Assembly: GCA_016936815.1 (NCBI GenBank)
Contig: JAFGXD010000002.1
Coordinates: 1 to 51,463 of the forward strand
Direction of reading: 5' to 3'
Source of the DNA: Bacteroidales bacterium
Lineage (GTDB): Bacteria > Bacteroidota > Bacteroidia > Bacteroidales > GWF2-38-335
Length of the DNA stretch: 51,463 nt
Position numbers and translations under genes: made by a program. The notes below the pieces were generated by a model. It was given only the letters and a program-made list of their open reading frames with translations. It was not told where the DNA came from and did no database searches. This document shows, one piece after another, positions 25,447 through 35,064 of the stretch; positions within the stretch are counted from its first letter, which is position 1, and the number at the start of each line of letters is the position of its first letter.

Positions 25447-26217
25447 TTAGGAGAATCCACCCAATTTTGCTTTTAGCGGATTAATAACCAAAATAGGAGT
25501 TTTATTTTCGCCTACCTTCTTAATGTATTTCTTAAAAGTATGCGACATTAAAAGCATCATATCTGCTTGAATTTCATCAAGAAAACGGAATACTTCTTCC
25601 GGGAAATTAGTATCTCTTTTGCTGGTTTTTACTCCATAAACAATACCATTGGAATCGAGATTTTTCTTAATAAAGAACAACTGACCTTTCATTTTGGTAT
25701 TTGCAACGCTATTGCTTAGGAATGGTTTAAAAATATCAATGTTTGCATCGTAATACTTGGAAAGAATAATAACCCAGTTAAGCATTATTCTGTTTTTCTT
25801 ATCTTCATCCATTGGCACAACAATTTCTCTGTAAGCATCGTGCAACGGAAAATCTTTTACTAAAACAAAGGGAACCGGAGATTTAACAACAACCTTTAAT
25901 CCTCTTCTATTTCGGGAATCGTGTACACCCATAACCACTAATAGCGCATTAAATTCTTCAGCAATTTTCCCAAGATCTTTGAAGATGTTACCTCTTCTTA
26001 CCACCATAGTTAGTTCGAAGTTTTTCTCGGCCTTAACCTTGTCAATTACTTCCTGAAGCTTAATTTTTGCAGGTTCAACCTCTGCTTCTTTCGAAACAAT
26101 GTGTGCAAGTTTTATTCCAACCCTGCCTTTTTGAAGTAAAAAAGCGTGAGCTAAAGCCTGCTCGGCTCTCTCTGTAAAGTCCCAAGGGACAACAATATGT
26201 TTTGCAAAGTCTTCCAT
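25447..26217 (-). CDS. Universal stress protein, tandem UspA-like domains
   Basis: 256 aa cytoplasmic protein. The first UspA domain (HIVVPWDFTERAEQALAHAFLL ... LLVVMGVHDSRNR ... PVPFVLVKDFP) is followed by a second (REIVVPMDEDKKNRIMLNWVIILSKYYDANIDIFK ... ADMMLLMSHTFKKYIKKVGENKTPILVINP). The ATP-binding glycine pattern (GxxGx9GS/T) is not well kept, so ATP binding is uncertain. Own terminator; it appears to be a single-gene unit. Confidence 0.85.
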   Translation of the reverse strand: MEDFAKHIVVPWDFTERAEQALAHAFLLQKGRVGIKLAHIVSKEAEVEPAKIKLQEVIDKVKAEKNFELTMVVRRGNIFKDLGKIAEEFNALLVVMGVHDSRNRRGLKVVVKSPVPFVLVKDFPLHDAYREIVVPMDEDKKNRIMLNWVIILSKYYDANIDIFKPFLSNSVANTKMKGQLFFIKKNLDSNGIVYGVKTSKRDTNFPEEVFRFLDEIQADMMLLMSHTFKKYIKKVGENKTPILVINPLKAKLGGFS

Positions 26218-26486
26218 GATAAGGTTTTTAATTACAAGATAATAATACGCATTTTTTCAATATTATGCAAATATTCAAATTTTTTCTTAATTTGTTTTAT
26301 ACTTTTATATTTTTCTTAAAATCTTTTTTTAAACATATATTTTGTTATAACATTGTATTATAGATTGTTAGAGTGCATTTTAGTTACCATTTATTAAAAA
26401 AATATTTTTTCATCATCATTAGTTTTTTATATATAATTCAATCAACTATAATTAAGTTCATTACATTTACAGAAAAAAACAAGTCA
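26218..26486. other. Long AT-rich intergenic region between divergent genes
   Basis: About 350 bp separate the divergent usp and C25 peptidase genes. Apart from the promoter at 26487-26516, I see only A/T-rich sequence with short T runs. No ORF, repeat or stable hairpin is supported here. Confidence 0.5.
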
Positions 26487-26516
26487 TTTGTCAAATAATT
26501 TGCAGTTTTATTTTTG
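26487..26516 (+). promoter_or_regulatory. Promoter of the C25 peptidase gene
   Basis: TTTG (26487-26490), an 18-bp spacer and TATTTTTG (26509-26516), about 54 bp before the ATG. Confidence 0.6.
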
Positions 26517-26569
26517 GATAAACGATTTTTTTTTCGCCTTGTTGTATTAATATTTGTAATTTTACGACT

Positions 26570-29500
26570 ATGAGATTTGTAATTTTTGCGTTGATGCTTT
26601 TTGTGTTTGAAACCTCTATGGCTCAGCCTTTTGGAAATGAGTGGATAGACTATTCGGCAAAACATTATAAAATTCAGGTTGTTGAAACAGGTTTTTATCG
26701 CATTACTCATTCTAATATTTCCGGTTTTTCAGATATTATTGCTACACCTCTTAGTTCTTTGAAACTGTTTTACAAAGGAGAAGAACAACCAATAATGGTT
26801 TACGATGCTAATGGAAATAATTTCTTTGACGTTGCCGATTTTTTCGAATTTTATGGTGAGAAAAATAACGGAAAGGTCGATACCATAATGTATATTGAAC
26901 CTTCATTTCAAACCAATCCCTACTATTCTTTAATAAACGATACTTCAAGCTATTTTCTCACATTTAATATTAGCACCCCCGGTTTGCGTTTTGCTCCTGA
27001 AACAGATGTTGCTTTTGCCGGTTATTCGCCTACAACTTATTGTTTGAAAGAGGTTTTTCAGGAATTTACTTCAAACCAGTTTATTGAACTTTCTGGGCCT
27101 TTGCTCGATGTTCATGAAGGGTATTTTGACAGCTACATTGATATTAACGGCTATTATCCTCTTAGCAAAACAAAAACTTTTTCTACTCCAAATGTTGTTG
27201 GGGGACAAACAGCCATTTTCGATTTTGCTTTTATTAGTGCTTCTAATGAATCTACAATAACAGGATACAATCATCATGTTCAAATGAGTCTTGCCGGAAC
27301 TACTTTGCTTGATACTACATTTCTTGGAAAAAAATCAATTTACAGAAAATTCTCTGTTTCTTCATCTTCTTTATCATCTTCAACATCAGCTGTTTTTAGT
27401 GTTGTTAATGATATTGGACAGTCAACCGATAAAAATGCTCTGTCGTGGATTAGACTTAAATATCCACATTCATTCGATTTTGAAGGAGCCGGAAGTTTTG
27501 AATTTCTACTGCCAAATTCTTCTTCAGGAAAAACCTATTTGGAAATTACAAATTTTAATTTTGGTAGCTCAACACCACGACTTTACGATATTACTAATAA
27601 AAAAATTATTAGTCTTGTTAACGATGCAGGGGTTCTTAAGGCTCTAGTTCCTAATTCTGCACACGATTATAGAAAATGTATTTTGGTGGCTCAAAACGGT
27701 GTGCTATCGATACCACAACCAATTTCTTTTGTAGCACTTACCGATTACACGAGCTATGGAAAAAACTCCGATTATATAATTATTACCAATAAAAAACTTA
27801 TTACCGGGGCTAATCTTTATAAGGCTTACAGGCAATCAAGCGGTTATAATCCGGCGGTTTTCGATGTAGATCAGATTTATTTGCAGTTTGGTTATGGAAT
27901 AGATAAGCATCCTATGGGAATTAGAAATTTTTTAAATTATATAATAAATAATTATACTGAGGTTCCAAAACATCTTTTTTTTATGGGGAAATCTGTAAAA
28001 TTTAATAGTTTCAGAAACAATACATACGCATGGGAACAATGTCTTGTTCCTTCTTTCGGTTCCCCGGCATCCGACATTTTATTTAGTGCAGGATTAAACG
28101 GGACTCATTTTCAACCTGCTATTCCCACCGGTAGAATATCTGTTCGTTCTAACGATGAAATTTCTCTTTACCTTAACAAAGTTGAAGAGTATGAATCAAA
28201 TATTCCTGCTTTGTGGATGAAGAATATTATTCATTTTGGGGGTGGTGGTCATACTGCAGAACAGGTAGCAATTGATAATTATTTGAATATTTACAAACAG
28301 CAAATTGAAGATATCCATTTTGGGGGTAAAGTTTCCGATTTTAGAAAAACGAGCTCAGACCCTATCCAAATTTCTATGTCGGATTCAATTATTAATCTCA
28401 TTAACAACGGTGTATCTATAGTTACCTTTTTTGGTCACGGATCTACCAACGGTTGGGATATTAGCATTGATGAACCCGAATCTTACGACAATTACAAGAA
28501 ATATCCATTATTAATTGCCAATTCTTGTCTTTCAGGAGATATTCATATTCTTAACGACAATATTAGTGAAAGTTGGGTTGTAAATCAGAAAGGAGCTATA
28601 GGCTTTATTGCTTCTACCGGTGAGGCTTTAAGGCAATATCTTCATGGTTTTTCTACTGAATTGTATAAACAGATTGGGTTTTCAAATTATAATCAAGCTA
28701 TTGGAGTTCAACTTCAAAAGACAATTGAAACTTGGCAGACCGGCTACTGGACAAACCCTTACGTTAGAAACACTTGTTACGAATTTTCTCTACATGGAGA
28801 TCCCGCTGTAGTTATTAATTCTCACGAAAAACCCGATTTGGAAATTACTAATTCCGACCTTTATTTTAATCCGGCCATTATTAGTAACGAAGTGGATTCC
28901 TTTACTCTGAATTTAGGTATTTCGAATATTGGAAAAGCTAGCAGAGATACTTTTATGGTAAGAGTAAGAAGAACAATGCCTAACGATAACGATACGGTTG
29001 TGCTTTTTCCGGCTCCGGGTGTTCTTTATCGAGATACTGTTTCAATAAAAATGCCTGTAGATTTTATTAACGGACCAGGTCTTAATTCCTTCGATTTATA
29101 TGTTGATGCCTCGTTTTTAGTTGATGAACTTCGGGAAGATAATAATCAGATTTCTCAGGAAGTAATTGTTATTTCTAACGATGTTATTCCTATATGGCCT
29201 TACGAATATGCAATTTATCCGGAAAATACTGTTAGTTTAAAAGCTTCGGTAAACGATTTATTTTTGGGTAGTTCCGGATTTGCTTTTCAAATGGATACAA
29301 GCGATATGTTTAATAGTCCCTCTCTGCTTTCAACTACCTTAACAGCTTCCGGTGGAGTTATTGAATGGACACCTCCAATTACTCTTCAGGATTCAATGGT
29401 TTATTATTGGCGTGTAAGCAAAATTCCAACAGGCGATGAAGAACAAAACTGGAAAGAAAGTTCATTTATTTATATTCCCGGAAAACAGGGATGGTCGCAA

Positions 29501-31510
29501 GCTCATTTTTTTCAATTTAAAAAAGATAAATTTCAATTTATTAATTATGAAAGAGACCCTCGTTTGTTTAGCTATGTAAATTCGCCCCGTGCTTTGCATT
29601 GCCACAATATTGGAAGTCCATCTACTGCTCAGTATATTCTTGAAAAAATTGCATTTTTTATAGATAATGTAGTAGTTGATTACACAAGTTGCGGTACGGG
29701 TTCGAAAATGCATGTTGCTGTAATCGACAGTTTTACTTTGGCAACAATTCCAACAAGCGATACATGTCCGGGACGACTCAGACCCGATTATTACAAAAAG
29801 TTCTATACCGGCGATATTGCTACAGTTGCAGCAAACACACAGGCTATGGTAGATTACATTAATAATGTGGAAGATGGACATTATGTTCTTATGTATTCTT
29901 TTTTTAGTGGTAATTTTCAAGAATGGGAAGAACCGGTTTATGTGGCAATGGAGGGTTACGGATCGGATGATATAAGAACTATACCAAATAATTATCCTTA
30001 CATTTTATTTTTCAAAAAAGGCGATCCAACAACTGCTGTAGAAGTAATTGGAGAAAGTGCCAACGACGAAATAGACCTTTACGTAAATCTCGATGCCGAT
30101 TATACAACCGGAAATATTACCTCTGTATTAATTGGTCCAGCATACGATTGGAAAACATTGCATTGGAAAAAAAGTCCCTTGGATTTTCCCGATTACGATA
30201 TGGCAGAAATAAGTATTTCAGGAATTAGATTAGATGGTACAAGTGAAACTGTTTTAAGCAACATAGTACCTCCCGAATACGATATTTTAGATTTATCTCC
30301 AATTATTGATGCTGGGGAATTCCCTTACTTAAAAATGCAGCTTGAAACAGAAGACGATTCTTTAAAAACACCCCCTCAATTAAATAAGTGGCAACTAACT
30401 TACGATGCTGTGCCAGAAACCGCACTGGATCCTGCTTCCGGTTTTTATTTTTATGCCGATACGGTCTATGAAGGCGAAACAGTAGAATTTTGCCTTTCAA
30501 CAAAAAATGTTAGCGATTACGATATGGACAGCCTATTGATTCTTTACATTATGCAAGACCGTAATAACAGACTAGATACCATAGCTTTGAAAAGATGCAG
30601 ACCTCATCCTTCAGGAGATGTTTTGCTCGACACAATTAGAATAAATACAATAAATAAACAAGGTCTTAACAGCATTTGGATGGAAGTAAATCCTTTCAAT
30701 CCTTCAGTGGGAGGTTACGACCAGTTGGAGCAGTTCCATTTTAACAATATTGCACAGAAATTTTTCTACGTTCGCTCCGATAATATTAATCCTTTGCTTG
30801 ATGTTACTTTCGATGGAATGCACATTTTAAACGGCGATATTGTTTCTGCAAATCCTGAAATACTTGTGAAACTTAAGGATGAAAATAAGTATCTGGAACT
30901 AAACGACACTTCTCTATTTGCTCTATTTATTAAGTTTCCGGGAGAAACAGACAGCAAGAGGGTATATTTTACAAATATTGAAGGCGAAGAACAATTGATT
31001 TTTACCCCGGCGAATCTTCCAAATAACTCGTGTGAAATATTATACCAGCCAACCTTTGAATCAGACGGTGTTTATGAACTTATTGTACAGGCCAGAGACA
31101 AATCAAATAACGAATCTGGTGATTTTGATTATAGACTAACTTTTGAAGTAATTAACAAATCAACAATAACCGATGTTTTCAATTATCCGAATCCATTTTC
31201 TACATCAACAAGATTTGTTTTTACCCTTACCGGTTCCGAGATACCCGACGATTTTAGAATACAGATTTTAACAGTTACAGGCAAGCTGGTTAGAGAAATT
31301 GGCCTTGATGAACTTGGCCCAATACGAATAGGCAGAAATATTACTGAATATGCTTGGGATGGAAAGGATATGTTTGGAGATCAACTGGCTAACGGCGTAT
31401 ATTTTTACCGGGTTTTTACCAAAATTAATGGTGAATCGGTTGAAAAAAGAGAGACAGGTGCCGAAAAATATTTCAAAAAAGGCTTTGGAAAAATGTATTT
31501 GATGAGATAG
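26570..31510 (+). CDS. Gingipain-type (C25) cysteine peptidase, PorU2-like T9SS sortase
   Basis: 1646 aa. Signal peptide (FALMLFVFETSMA|QP). After a beta-rich N-terminal part comes a C25 domain with catalytic His623 in TFFGHGSTNGW and Cys653 in LIANSCLSGD. Long Ig-like/CARDB regions follow. The C-terminus is a FlgD-like module (YPNPFSTSTRFVF ... AWDGKDMFGDQLANGVYFYRVF) ending in KKGFGKMYLMR. PorU removes the sorting domain from T9SS cargo and attaches an anchor; this longer form fits the PorU2-like variant rather than the ~1150-aa PorU. It could instead be a C25 cargo protease, but the missing type A tail and FlgD-like end argue against that. Confidence 0.82.
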   Translation: MRFVIFALMLFVFETSMAQPFGNEWIDYSAKHYKIQVVETGFYRITHSNISGFSDIIATPLSSLKLFYKGEEQPIMVYDANGNNFFDVADFFEFYGEKNNGKVDTIMYIEPSFQTNPYYSLINDTSSYFLTFNISTPGLRFAPETDVAFAGYSPTTYCLKEVFQEFTSNQFIELSGPLLDVHEGYFDSYIDINGYYPLSKTKTFSTPNVVGGQTAIFDFAFISASNESTITGYNHHVQMSLAGTTLLDTTFLGKKSIYRKFSVSSSSLSSSTSAVFSVVNDIGQSTDKNALSWIRLKYPHSFDFEGAGSFEFLLPNSSSGKTYLEITNFNFGSSTPRLYDITNKKIISLVNDAGVLKALVPNSAHDYRKCILVAQNGVLSIPQPISFVALTDYTSYGKNSDYIIITNKKLITGANLYKAYRQSSGYNPAVFDVDQIYLQFGYGIDKHPMGIRNFLNYIINNYTEVPKHLFFMGKSVKFNSFRNNTYAWEQCLVPSFGSPASDILFSAGLNGTHFQPAIPTGRISVRSNDEISLYLNKVEEYESNIPALWMKNIIHFGGGGHTAEQVAIDNYLNIYKQQIEDIHFGGKVSDFRKTSSDPIQISMSDSIINLINNGVSIVTFFGHGSTNGWDISIDEPESYDNYKKYPLLIANSCLSGDIHILNDNISESWVVNQKGAIGFIASTGEALRQYLHGFSTELYKQIGFSNYNQAIGVQLQKTIETWQTGYWTNPYVRNTCYEFSLHGDPAVVINSHEKPDLEITNSDLYFNPAIISNEVDSFTLNLGISNIGKASRDTFMVRVRRTMPNDNDTVVLFPAPGVLYRDTVSIKMPVDFINGPGLNSFDLYVDASFLVDELREDNNQISQEVIVISNDVIPIWPYEYAIYPENTVSLKASVNDLFLGSSGFAFQMDTSDMFNSPSLLSTTLTASGGVIEWTPPITLQDSMVYYWRVSKIPTGDEEQNWKESSFIYIPGKQGWSQAHFFQFKKDKFQFINYERDPRLFSYVNSPRALHCHNIGSPSTAQYILEKIAFFIDNVVVDYTSCGTGSKMHVAVIDSFTLATIPTSDTCPGRLRPDYYKKFYTGDIATVAANTQAMVDYINNVEDGHYVLMYSFFSGNFQEWEEPVYVAMEGYGSDDIRTIPNNYPYILFFKKGDPTTAVEVIGESANDEIDLYVNLDADYTTGNITSVLIGPAYDWKTLHWKKSPLDFPDYDMAEISISGIRLDGTSETVLSNIVPPEYDILDLSPIIDAGEFPYLKMQLETEDDSLKTPPQLNKWQLTYDAVPETALDPASGFYFYADTVYEGETVEFCLSTKNVSDYDMDSLLILYIMQDRNNRLDTIALKRCRPHPSGDVLLDTIRINTINKQGLNSIWMEVNPFNPSVGGYDQLEQFHFNNIAQKFFYVRSDNINPLLDVTFDGMHILNGDIVSANPEILVKLKDENKYLELNDTSLFALFIKFPGETDSKRVYFTNIEGEEQLIFTPANLPNNSCEILYQPTFESDGVYELIVQARDKSNNESGDFDYRLTFEVINKSTITDVFNYPNPFSTSTRFVFTLTGSEIPDDFRIQILTVTGKLVREIGLDELGPIRIGRNITEYAWDGKDMFGDQLANGVYFYRVFTKINGESVEKRETGAEKYFKKGFGKMYLMR

Positions 31511-31515
31511 AAGAT

Positions 31516-31523
31516 TACCTTTG
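31516..31523 (+). promoter_or_regulatory. -7 element of pdxA
   Basis: TACCTTTG matches TAnnTTTG, 19 bp before the pdxA ATG and just after the stop of the C25 gene. No suitable -33 seen. Confidence 0.45.
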
Positions 31524-31542
31524 CAGATTAAAATTTTAAAAC

Positions 31543-32592
31543 ATGAAAAACATAATAAGAGTTGGAATTACTCAAGGCGATATTAACGGAATTGGCTACG
31601 AAGTTATTATTAAAACCCTTCAAGATCCAAGAGTAACAGAAAATAGTACTCCAATTGTATATGGATCTCCAAAAGTTGCTTCTTACCATCGTAAAGCTCT
31701 TAATATTAACAATTTCAACTTTAATTCAATTAATTCTGCCGAGGAAGCAAGTCCAAAAAGGGCAAATATTATAAATTGTTTAGACGATGAAATTAGGGTG
31801 GAACTGGGCAAATCGACCGAAATAGCAGGAGAGGCATCTTTTAAGACTCTGGAGCTTGCTTTGGATGACATGATAAATGGCAAAATTGATGTTCTGGTTA
31901 CAGCTCCTATAAACAAGAAAAACATACAAACCGAAAAATTTCAATTTCCAGGACATACCGAATATCTTACCCAAAAAATGGGTTCTTCTGAAAGTCTGAT
32001 GCTGTTGGTTTCGGATGTTCTAAAAGTTGGAGTTGTTACAGGACATATTGCAGTTAGCAAAATTTCTTCCTCCTTAACAGTGCAAAAGATAATGTCGAAA
32101 TTAAAGATTTTAAATCAATCGCTTAAAGAAGATTTTGCAATAAGAAAACCTAGGATTGCAATATTGGGCCTTAATCCTCATTGCGGCGATGAAGGGGTAA
32201 TTGGTATGGAAGAAATTGAAACTATTATTCCTGCAATTGAACAGGCTAACAAGGAGAACATTTTGGCTTTTGGCCCCTATCCAGCCGATGGTTTTTTTGG
32301 AAATGGCAATTTTAAAGCTTTCGATGCAGTTCTCGCAATGTATCACGATCAGGGATTGGCACCTTTTAAAGCCTTGGTATTCGACAGAGGAGTTAACTAT
32401 ACTGCCGGTTTGCCAATGGTTAGAACAAGTCCTGCTCATGGAACAGCTTACGAACTAGCCGGAAAAAACGAAGCAAGTGAAGAATCTTTTAGAAATGCTT
32501 ACTTTTTGGCATGCGATATTTTTGCAAACAGACAGGAATATTATCGTCTGAATAAAAATCCATTGCAAAAACACGACCCCGCAAATTTATAG
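31543..32592 (+). CDS. pdxA: 4-hydroxythreonine-4-phosphate dehydrogenase
   Basis: NAD-dependent enzyme of the DXP-dependent pyridoxal phosphate pathway. 349 aa. The three metal-binding histidines are all present: His168 (VVTGHIAVS), His213 (GLNPHCGDEG) and His268 (AMYHDQGLAPFK). FPGHTEYL and RTSPAHGTAYELAG are also typical. It works with PdxJ, which is not in the window. Ends with TAG, followed by a likely terminator. Confidence 0.96.
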   Translation: MKNIIRVGITQGDINGIGYEVIIKTLQDPRVTENSTPIVYGSPKVASYHRKALNINNFNFNSINSAEEASPKRANIINCLDDEIRVELGKSTEIAGEASFKTLELALDDMINGKIDVLVTAPINKKNIQTEKFQFPGHTEYLTQKMGSSESLMLLVSDVLKVGVVTGHIAVSKISSSLTVQKIMSKLKILNQSLKEDFAIRKPRIAILGLNPHCGDEGVIGMEEIETIIPAIEQANKENILAFGPYPADGFFGNGNFKAFDAVLAMYHDQGLAPFKALVFDRGVNYTAGLPMVRTSPAHGTAYELAGKNEASEESFRNAYFLACDIFANRQEYYRLNKNPLQKHDPANL

Positions 32593-32595
32593 TCT

Positions 32596-32653
32596 AACTG
32601 CTGTAAAACATACCTGTTTAGTGCTTAGTAACAATGTTTTGTTGCAGTTTTTT
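32596..32653 (+). terminator. Terminator-like structure after pdxA
   Basis: Outer stem AACTGC (32596-32601) with GCAGTT (32644-32649), a small internal loop, then AAAACA pairing with TGTTTT, followed by a T run. Long loop, so moderate confidence. Confidence 0.5.
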
Positions 32654-32730
32654 AATCTGTTAACAATGGTTATTCATTACCTTTACTAATTGTATTAAAT
32701 TTATAAAAATTATAATAAACCGGCAAATAA

Positions 32731-34185
32731 ATGGAAAAACTTAAACTTAATCTTGAAAACCTAAGACAAGCATTTCCTGACGACTTTTCTCAGGAACAAA
32801 TTGCTAAAGCTCAAACCTTATTTCTAAAAAAACTTGCTCAGGATGCTCACAAATTCTATGGTGGAAAAATTGAAACTGTTCCCAAAGCTCCTGTTTATGG
32901 TTTTAACTGGTTTAACGTTTGGTACACTCCCGGCGTTTCCAAAGTTTCAACTGATATAAGAGAAAATAATGATACATCTTATGAATTGAGTAATAGAGGT
33001 AATTTGGTTGCTGTAGTTTCAGATTCAACAAGAGTGTTAGGAGATGGCGATTGTACACCTCCGGGCGGACTTGGCGTAATGGAAGGAAAAGCTTTCCTTA
33101 TGAAATACCTTGGAGGCGTTGATGGAGTTGCTCTTTGCATTGACAGTAAAAACGAAAAAGGCGAAAACGACCCCGATAAAATTATTGAATTCGTAAAAAT
33201 GCTTCAACCTAGCTTTGGTGCCGTTAATCTTGAAGATATTTCTCAACCCAATTGCTTTAAAGTACTTGATGTACTTAGAGAAGAATGTGATATTCCGGTT
33301 TGGCACGACGATGCTCAAGGAACTGCTTGTGTTACCTTAGCAGGTCTTATTAATGCACTTAAACTTGCTGGGAAGAAAATGTTTGAGGTAAAAATAGTTC
33401 TTATTGGAGCAGGAGCTTCAAATACAACTATTGCACGTTTAATTATTACCGACGGTGGAGATCCTAAAAAGATTATTATGTTCGACTCAAGAGGTTCTTT
33501 ACATACCGACAGGGAAGATATTAAAAATGATACTCGCTTTTACCGCAAATGGGAATTGTGCGAACAAACAAACCCCAACAAAATTAAAACAATGGAAGAA
33601 GCAATTAAAGATGCCGATGTGCTTATTGCTCTTTCAAAACCCGGTCCCGATGAAGTTAAACAAGAATGGGTTTCTATGATGGCAGAAAAATCTGTTGTTT
33701 TTGCCTGCGCTAATCCGGTTCCCGAAATTTATCCTTACGCAGCTAAAGAAGCAGGTGCATACATTGTTGCTACAGGAAGAGGAGATTTTCCAAATCAGGT
33801 AAACAACTCCATTGGATTCCCCGGAATTCTAAAAGGAGCTTTAATGGTTAGAGCTAGAAAAATTACAGACAATATGGCTATTGCGGCAGCTCACTCCCTT
33901 GCTAATTACGCCGAAAAAAGAGGAATAAATACCGAAAATATTGTTCCAACCATGCAGGAAGCAGACGTTTTCCCTGTTGAAGCTGCCGATGTTGCAATGC
34001 AGGCCATAAAAGACGGCGTTGCCAGGGTTAATGTTACCTGGGATGAGGCATACAAAATTGCAAAAAGAGATATTGAACATGCAAGAAACATGACCGATAC
34101 AATTATGCGGGAAGGTTTTATTAAAGAACCTCCACAAGTTATGCTTGATGAGGCTATTGCTTGGGCAATTCAACAAGTAAAATAA
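32731..34185 (+). CDS. Malic enzyme (NAD(P)-dependent, short form)
   Basis: Oxidative decarboxylation of malate to pyruvate in the cytoplasm. 484 aa, catalytic part only; the phosphotransacetylase-like domain of MaeB is absent. Tyr65 (VWYTPGVSKVS) and Lys120 (VMEGKAFLM) are the likely acid/base pair. Metal ligands are in AVNLEDISQPN (Glu168/Asp169) and WHDDAQGTA (Asp193/Asp194). The Rossmann motif is VLIGAGASNTT. Coenzyme preference cannot be decided. A strong terminator follows 7 bp after the stop. Confidence 0.92.
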   Translation: MEKLKLNLENLRQAFPDDFSQEQIAKAQTLFLKKLAQDAHKFYGGKIETVPKAPVYGFNWFNVWYTPGVSKVSTDIRENNDTSYELSNRGNLVAVVSDSTRVLGDGDCTPPGGLGVMEGKAFLMKYLGGVDGVALCIDSKNEKGENDPDKIIEFVKMLQPSFGAVNLEDISQPNCFKVLDVLREECDIPVWHDDAQGTACVTLAGLINALKLAGKKMFEVKIVLIGAGASNTTIARLIITDGGDPKKIIMFDSRGSLHTDREDIKNDTRFYRKWELCEQTNPNKIKTMEEAIKDADVLIALSKPGPDEVKQEWVSMMAEKSVVFACANPVPEIYPYAAKEAGAYIVATGRGDFPNQVNNSIGFPGILKGALMVRARKITDNMAIAAAHSLANYAEKRGINTENIVPTMQEADVFPVEAADVAMQAIKDGVARVNVTWDEAYKIAKRDIEHARNMTDTIMREGFIKEPPQVMLDEAIAWAIQQVK

Positions 34186-34192
34186 TTTTATT

Positions 34193-34238
34193 ACCGTTGG
34201 CAATTTACAAGAGTTTTTTGCCAACGGTTTTATTTTTT
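34193..34238 (+). terminator. Terminator after malic enzyme gene
   Basis: Perfect 11-bp stem ACCGTTGGCAA (34193-34203) with TTGCCAACGGT (34218-34228), 14-nt loop, then a T-rich tail. Confidence 0.92.
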
Positions 34239-34244
34239 AAACTA

Positions 34245-34823
34245 TTGAAAACAAAATTATTATTAATAATTATTCTTTTCGCAAATTTTGTTTATTCTCA
34301 GGATAATATGAAAAATTTATATAGCGGGGGCATGCTATTCTTGCAACCGGGAATAATTAAAACAGAAAATCAATTTCAAAAAATACAAAATAAAAGCTCC
34401 GGAATTGGAGGTATTCTTAGATTCTATCCTTGGAAGTTCTTAACCGCAGGAGTTTGTGGCGGTAACCAAAAATCAAGCTATAGTTCACTTAATTCAACCA
34501 ATTCATTTATTTCAATGGGTTATGGCGGAGGATTTGCAGGGTGTAGTATAAAAACGGAAAAATTTAGATTTACTGCCTCATTCTTGGTAGGAAAAGGAAG
34601 GGTAAAAAACCTTCATATTGAAAGTCAAAATCAATCTGTATTAAATGAAGCTTATCTTTTTCAAAATTCAACAATGGTTTACTCGCCTATAATAAGTGTA
34701 GATTATTTTATTAGCAAAAAAATACTGCTGTGTGTTCAGGGGGTGTATTTATTCGCAAAAGCCCATAATAACAAAGCTCTTACTAATCCTGCTCTGCAAA
34801 TTGGAGTTTTGTTTAATAGATAA
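34245..34823 (+). CDS. Small secreted, probable outer-membrane beta-barrel protein (192 aa)
   Basis: Starting at TTG 34245 the product has a clean signal peptide (KTKLLLIIILFANFVYS|QD). The in-frame ATG at 34161 would lie inside the malic enzyme gene and before its terminator, so I reject it. The mature part has alternating Gly/aromatic strands (ILRFYPWKFLTAGVCGG, ISMGYGGGFAGCS, FRFTASFLVGKGRV, IISVDYFISKK) and ends in LQIGVLFNR, with an aromatic residue close to the end as in small outer-membrane barrels. No family recognised. No clear promoter after the terminator. Confidence 0.62.
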   Translation: MKTKLLLIIILFANFVYSQDNMKNLYSGGMLFLQPGIIKTENQFQKIQNKSSGIGGILRFYPWKFLTAGVCGGNQKSSYSSLNSTNSFISMGYGGGFAGCSIKTEKFRFTASFLVGKGRVKNLHIESQNQSVLNEAYLFQNSTMVYSPIISVDYFISKKILLCVQGVYLFAKAHNNKALTNPALQIGVLFNR

Positions 34824-35064
34824 TTACTAATTCAAATTAATCAATAGAATATTTCATTGTCAACTATTGAATCGTAAGTAAGATGAGAATTTCTTACTTT
34901 TCTCCCTAAGATATATTTATTTTTGTGCAAATCTTCAATCCACCCGAAACAGCTTTTTGTAATTGTCCACTAAAAACTATAAGTGAAAGTGTTAGCAAAA
35001 TATTTAGTGATATAAAAACTTTCGACCAATAGTTTTTTTTCTCATTTCTAGTTGTAAAACTTAT

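Noticed and set aside
29462-29920. 152-codon antisense ORF within the C25 peptidase gene
   Set aside because: Low-complexity Ile/Asn/Cys-rich translation in the shadow of a clearly coding frame.
34161-34244. ATG start at 34161 for the small secreted protein
   Set aside because: It lies inside the malic enzyme gene and before that gene's strong terminator; TTG at 34245 gives a proper signal peptide.
34824-35064. Possible terminator of the ars-like operon
   Set aside because: Only a weak AAAACT/AGTTTT pairing near 35010-35035 was found, not strong enough to list.
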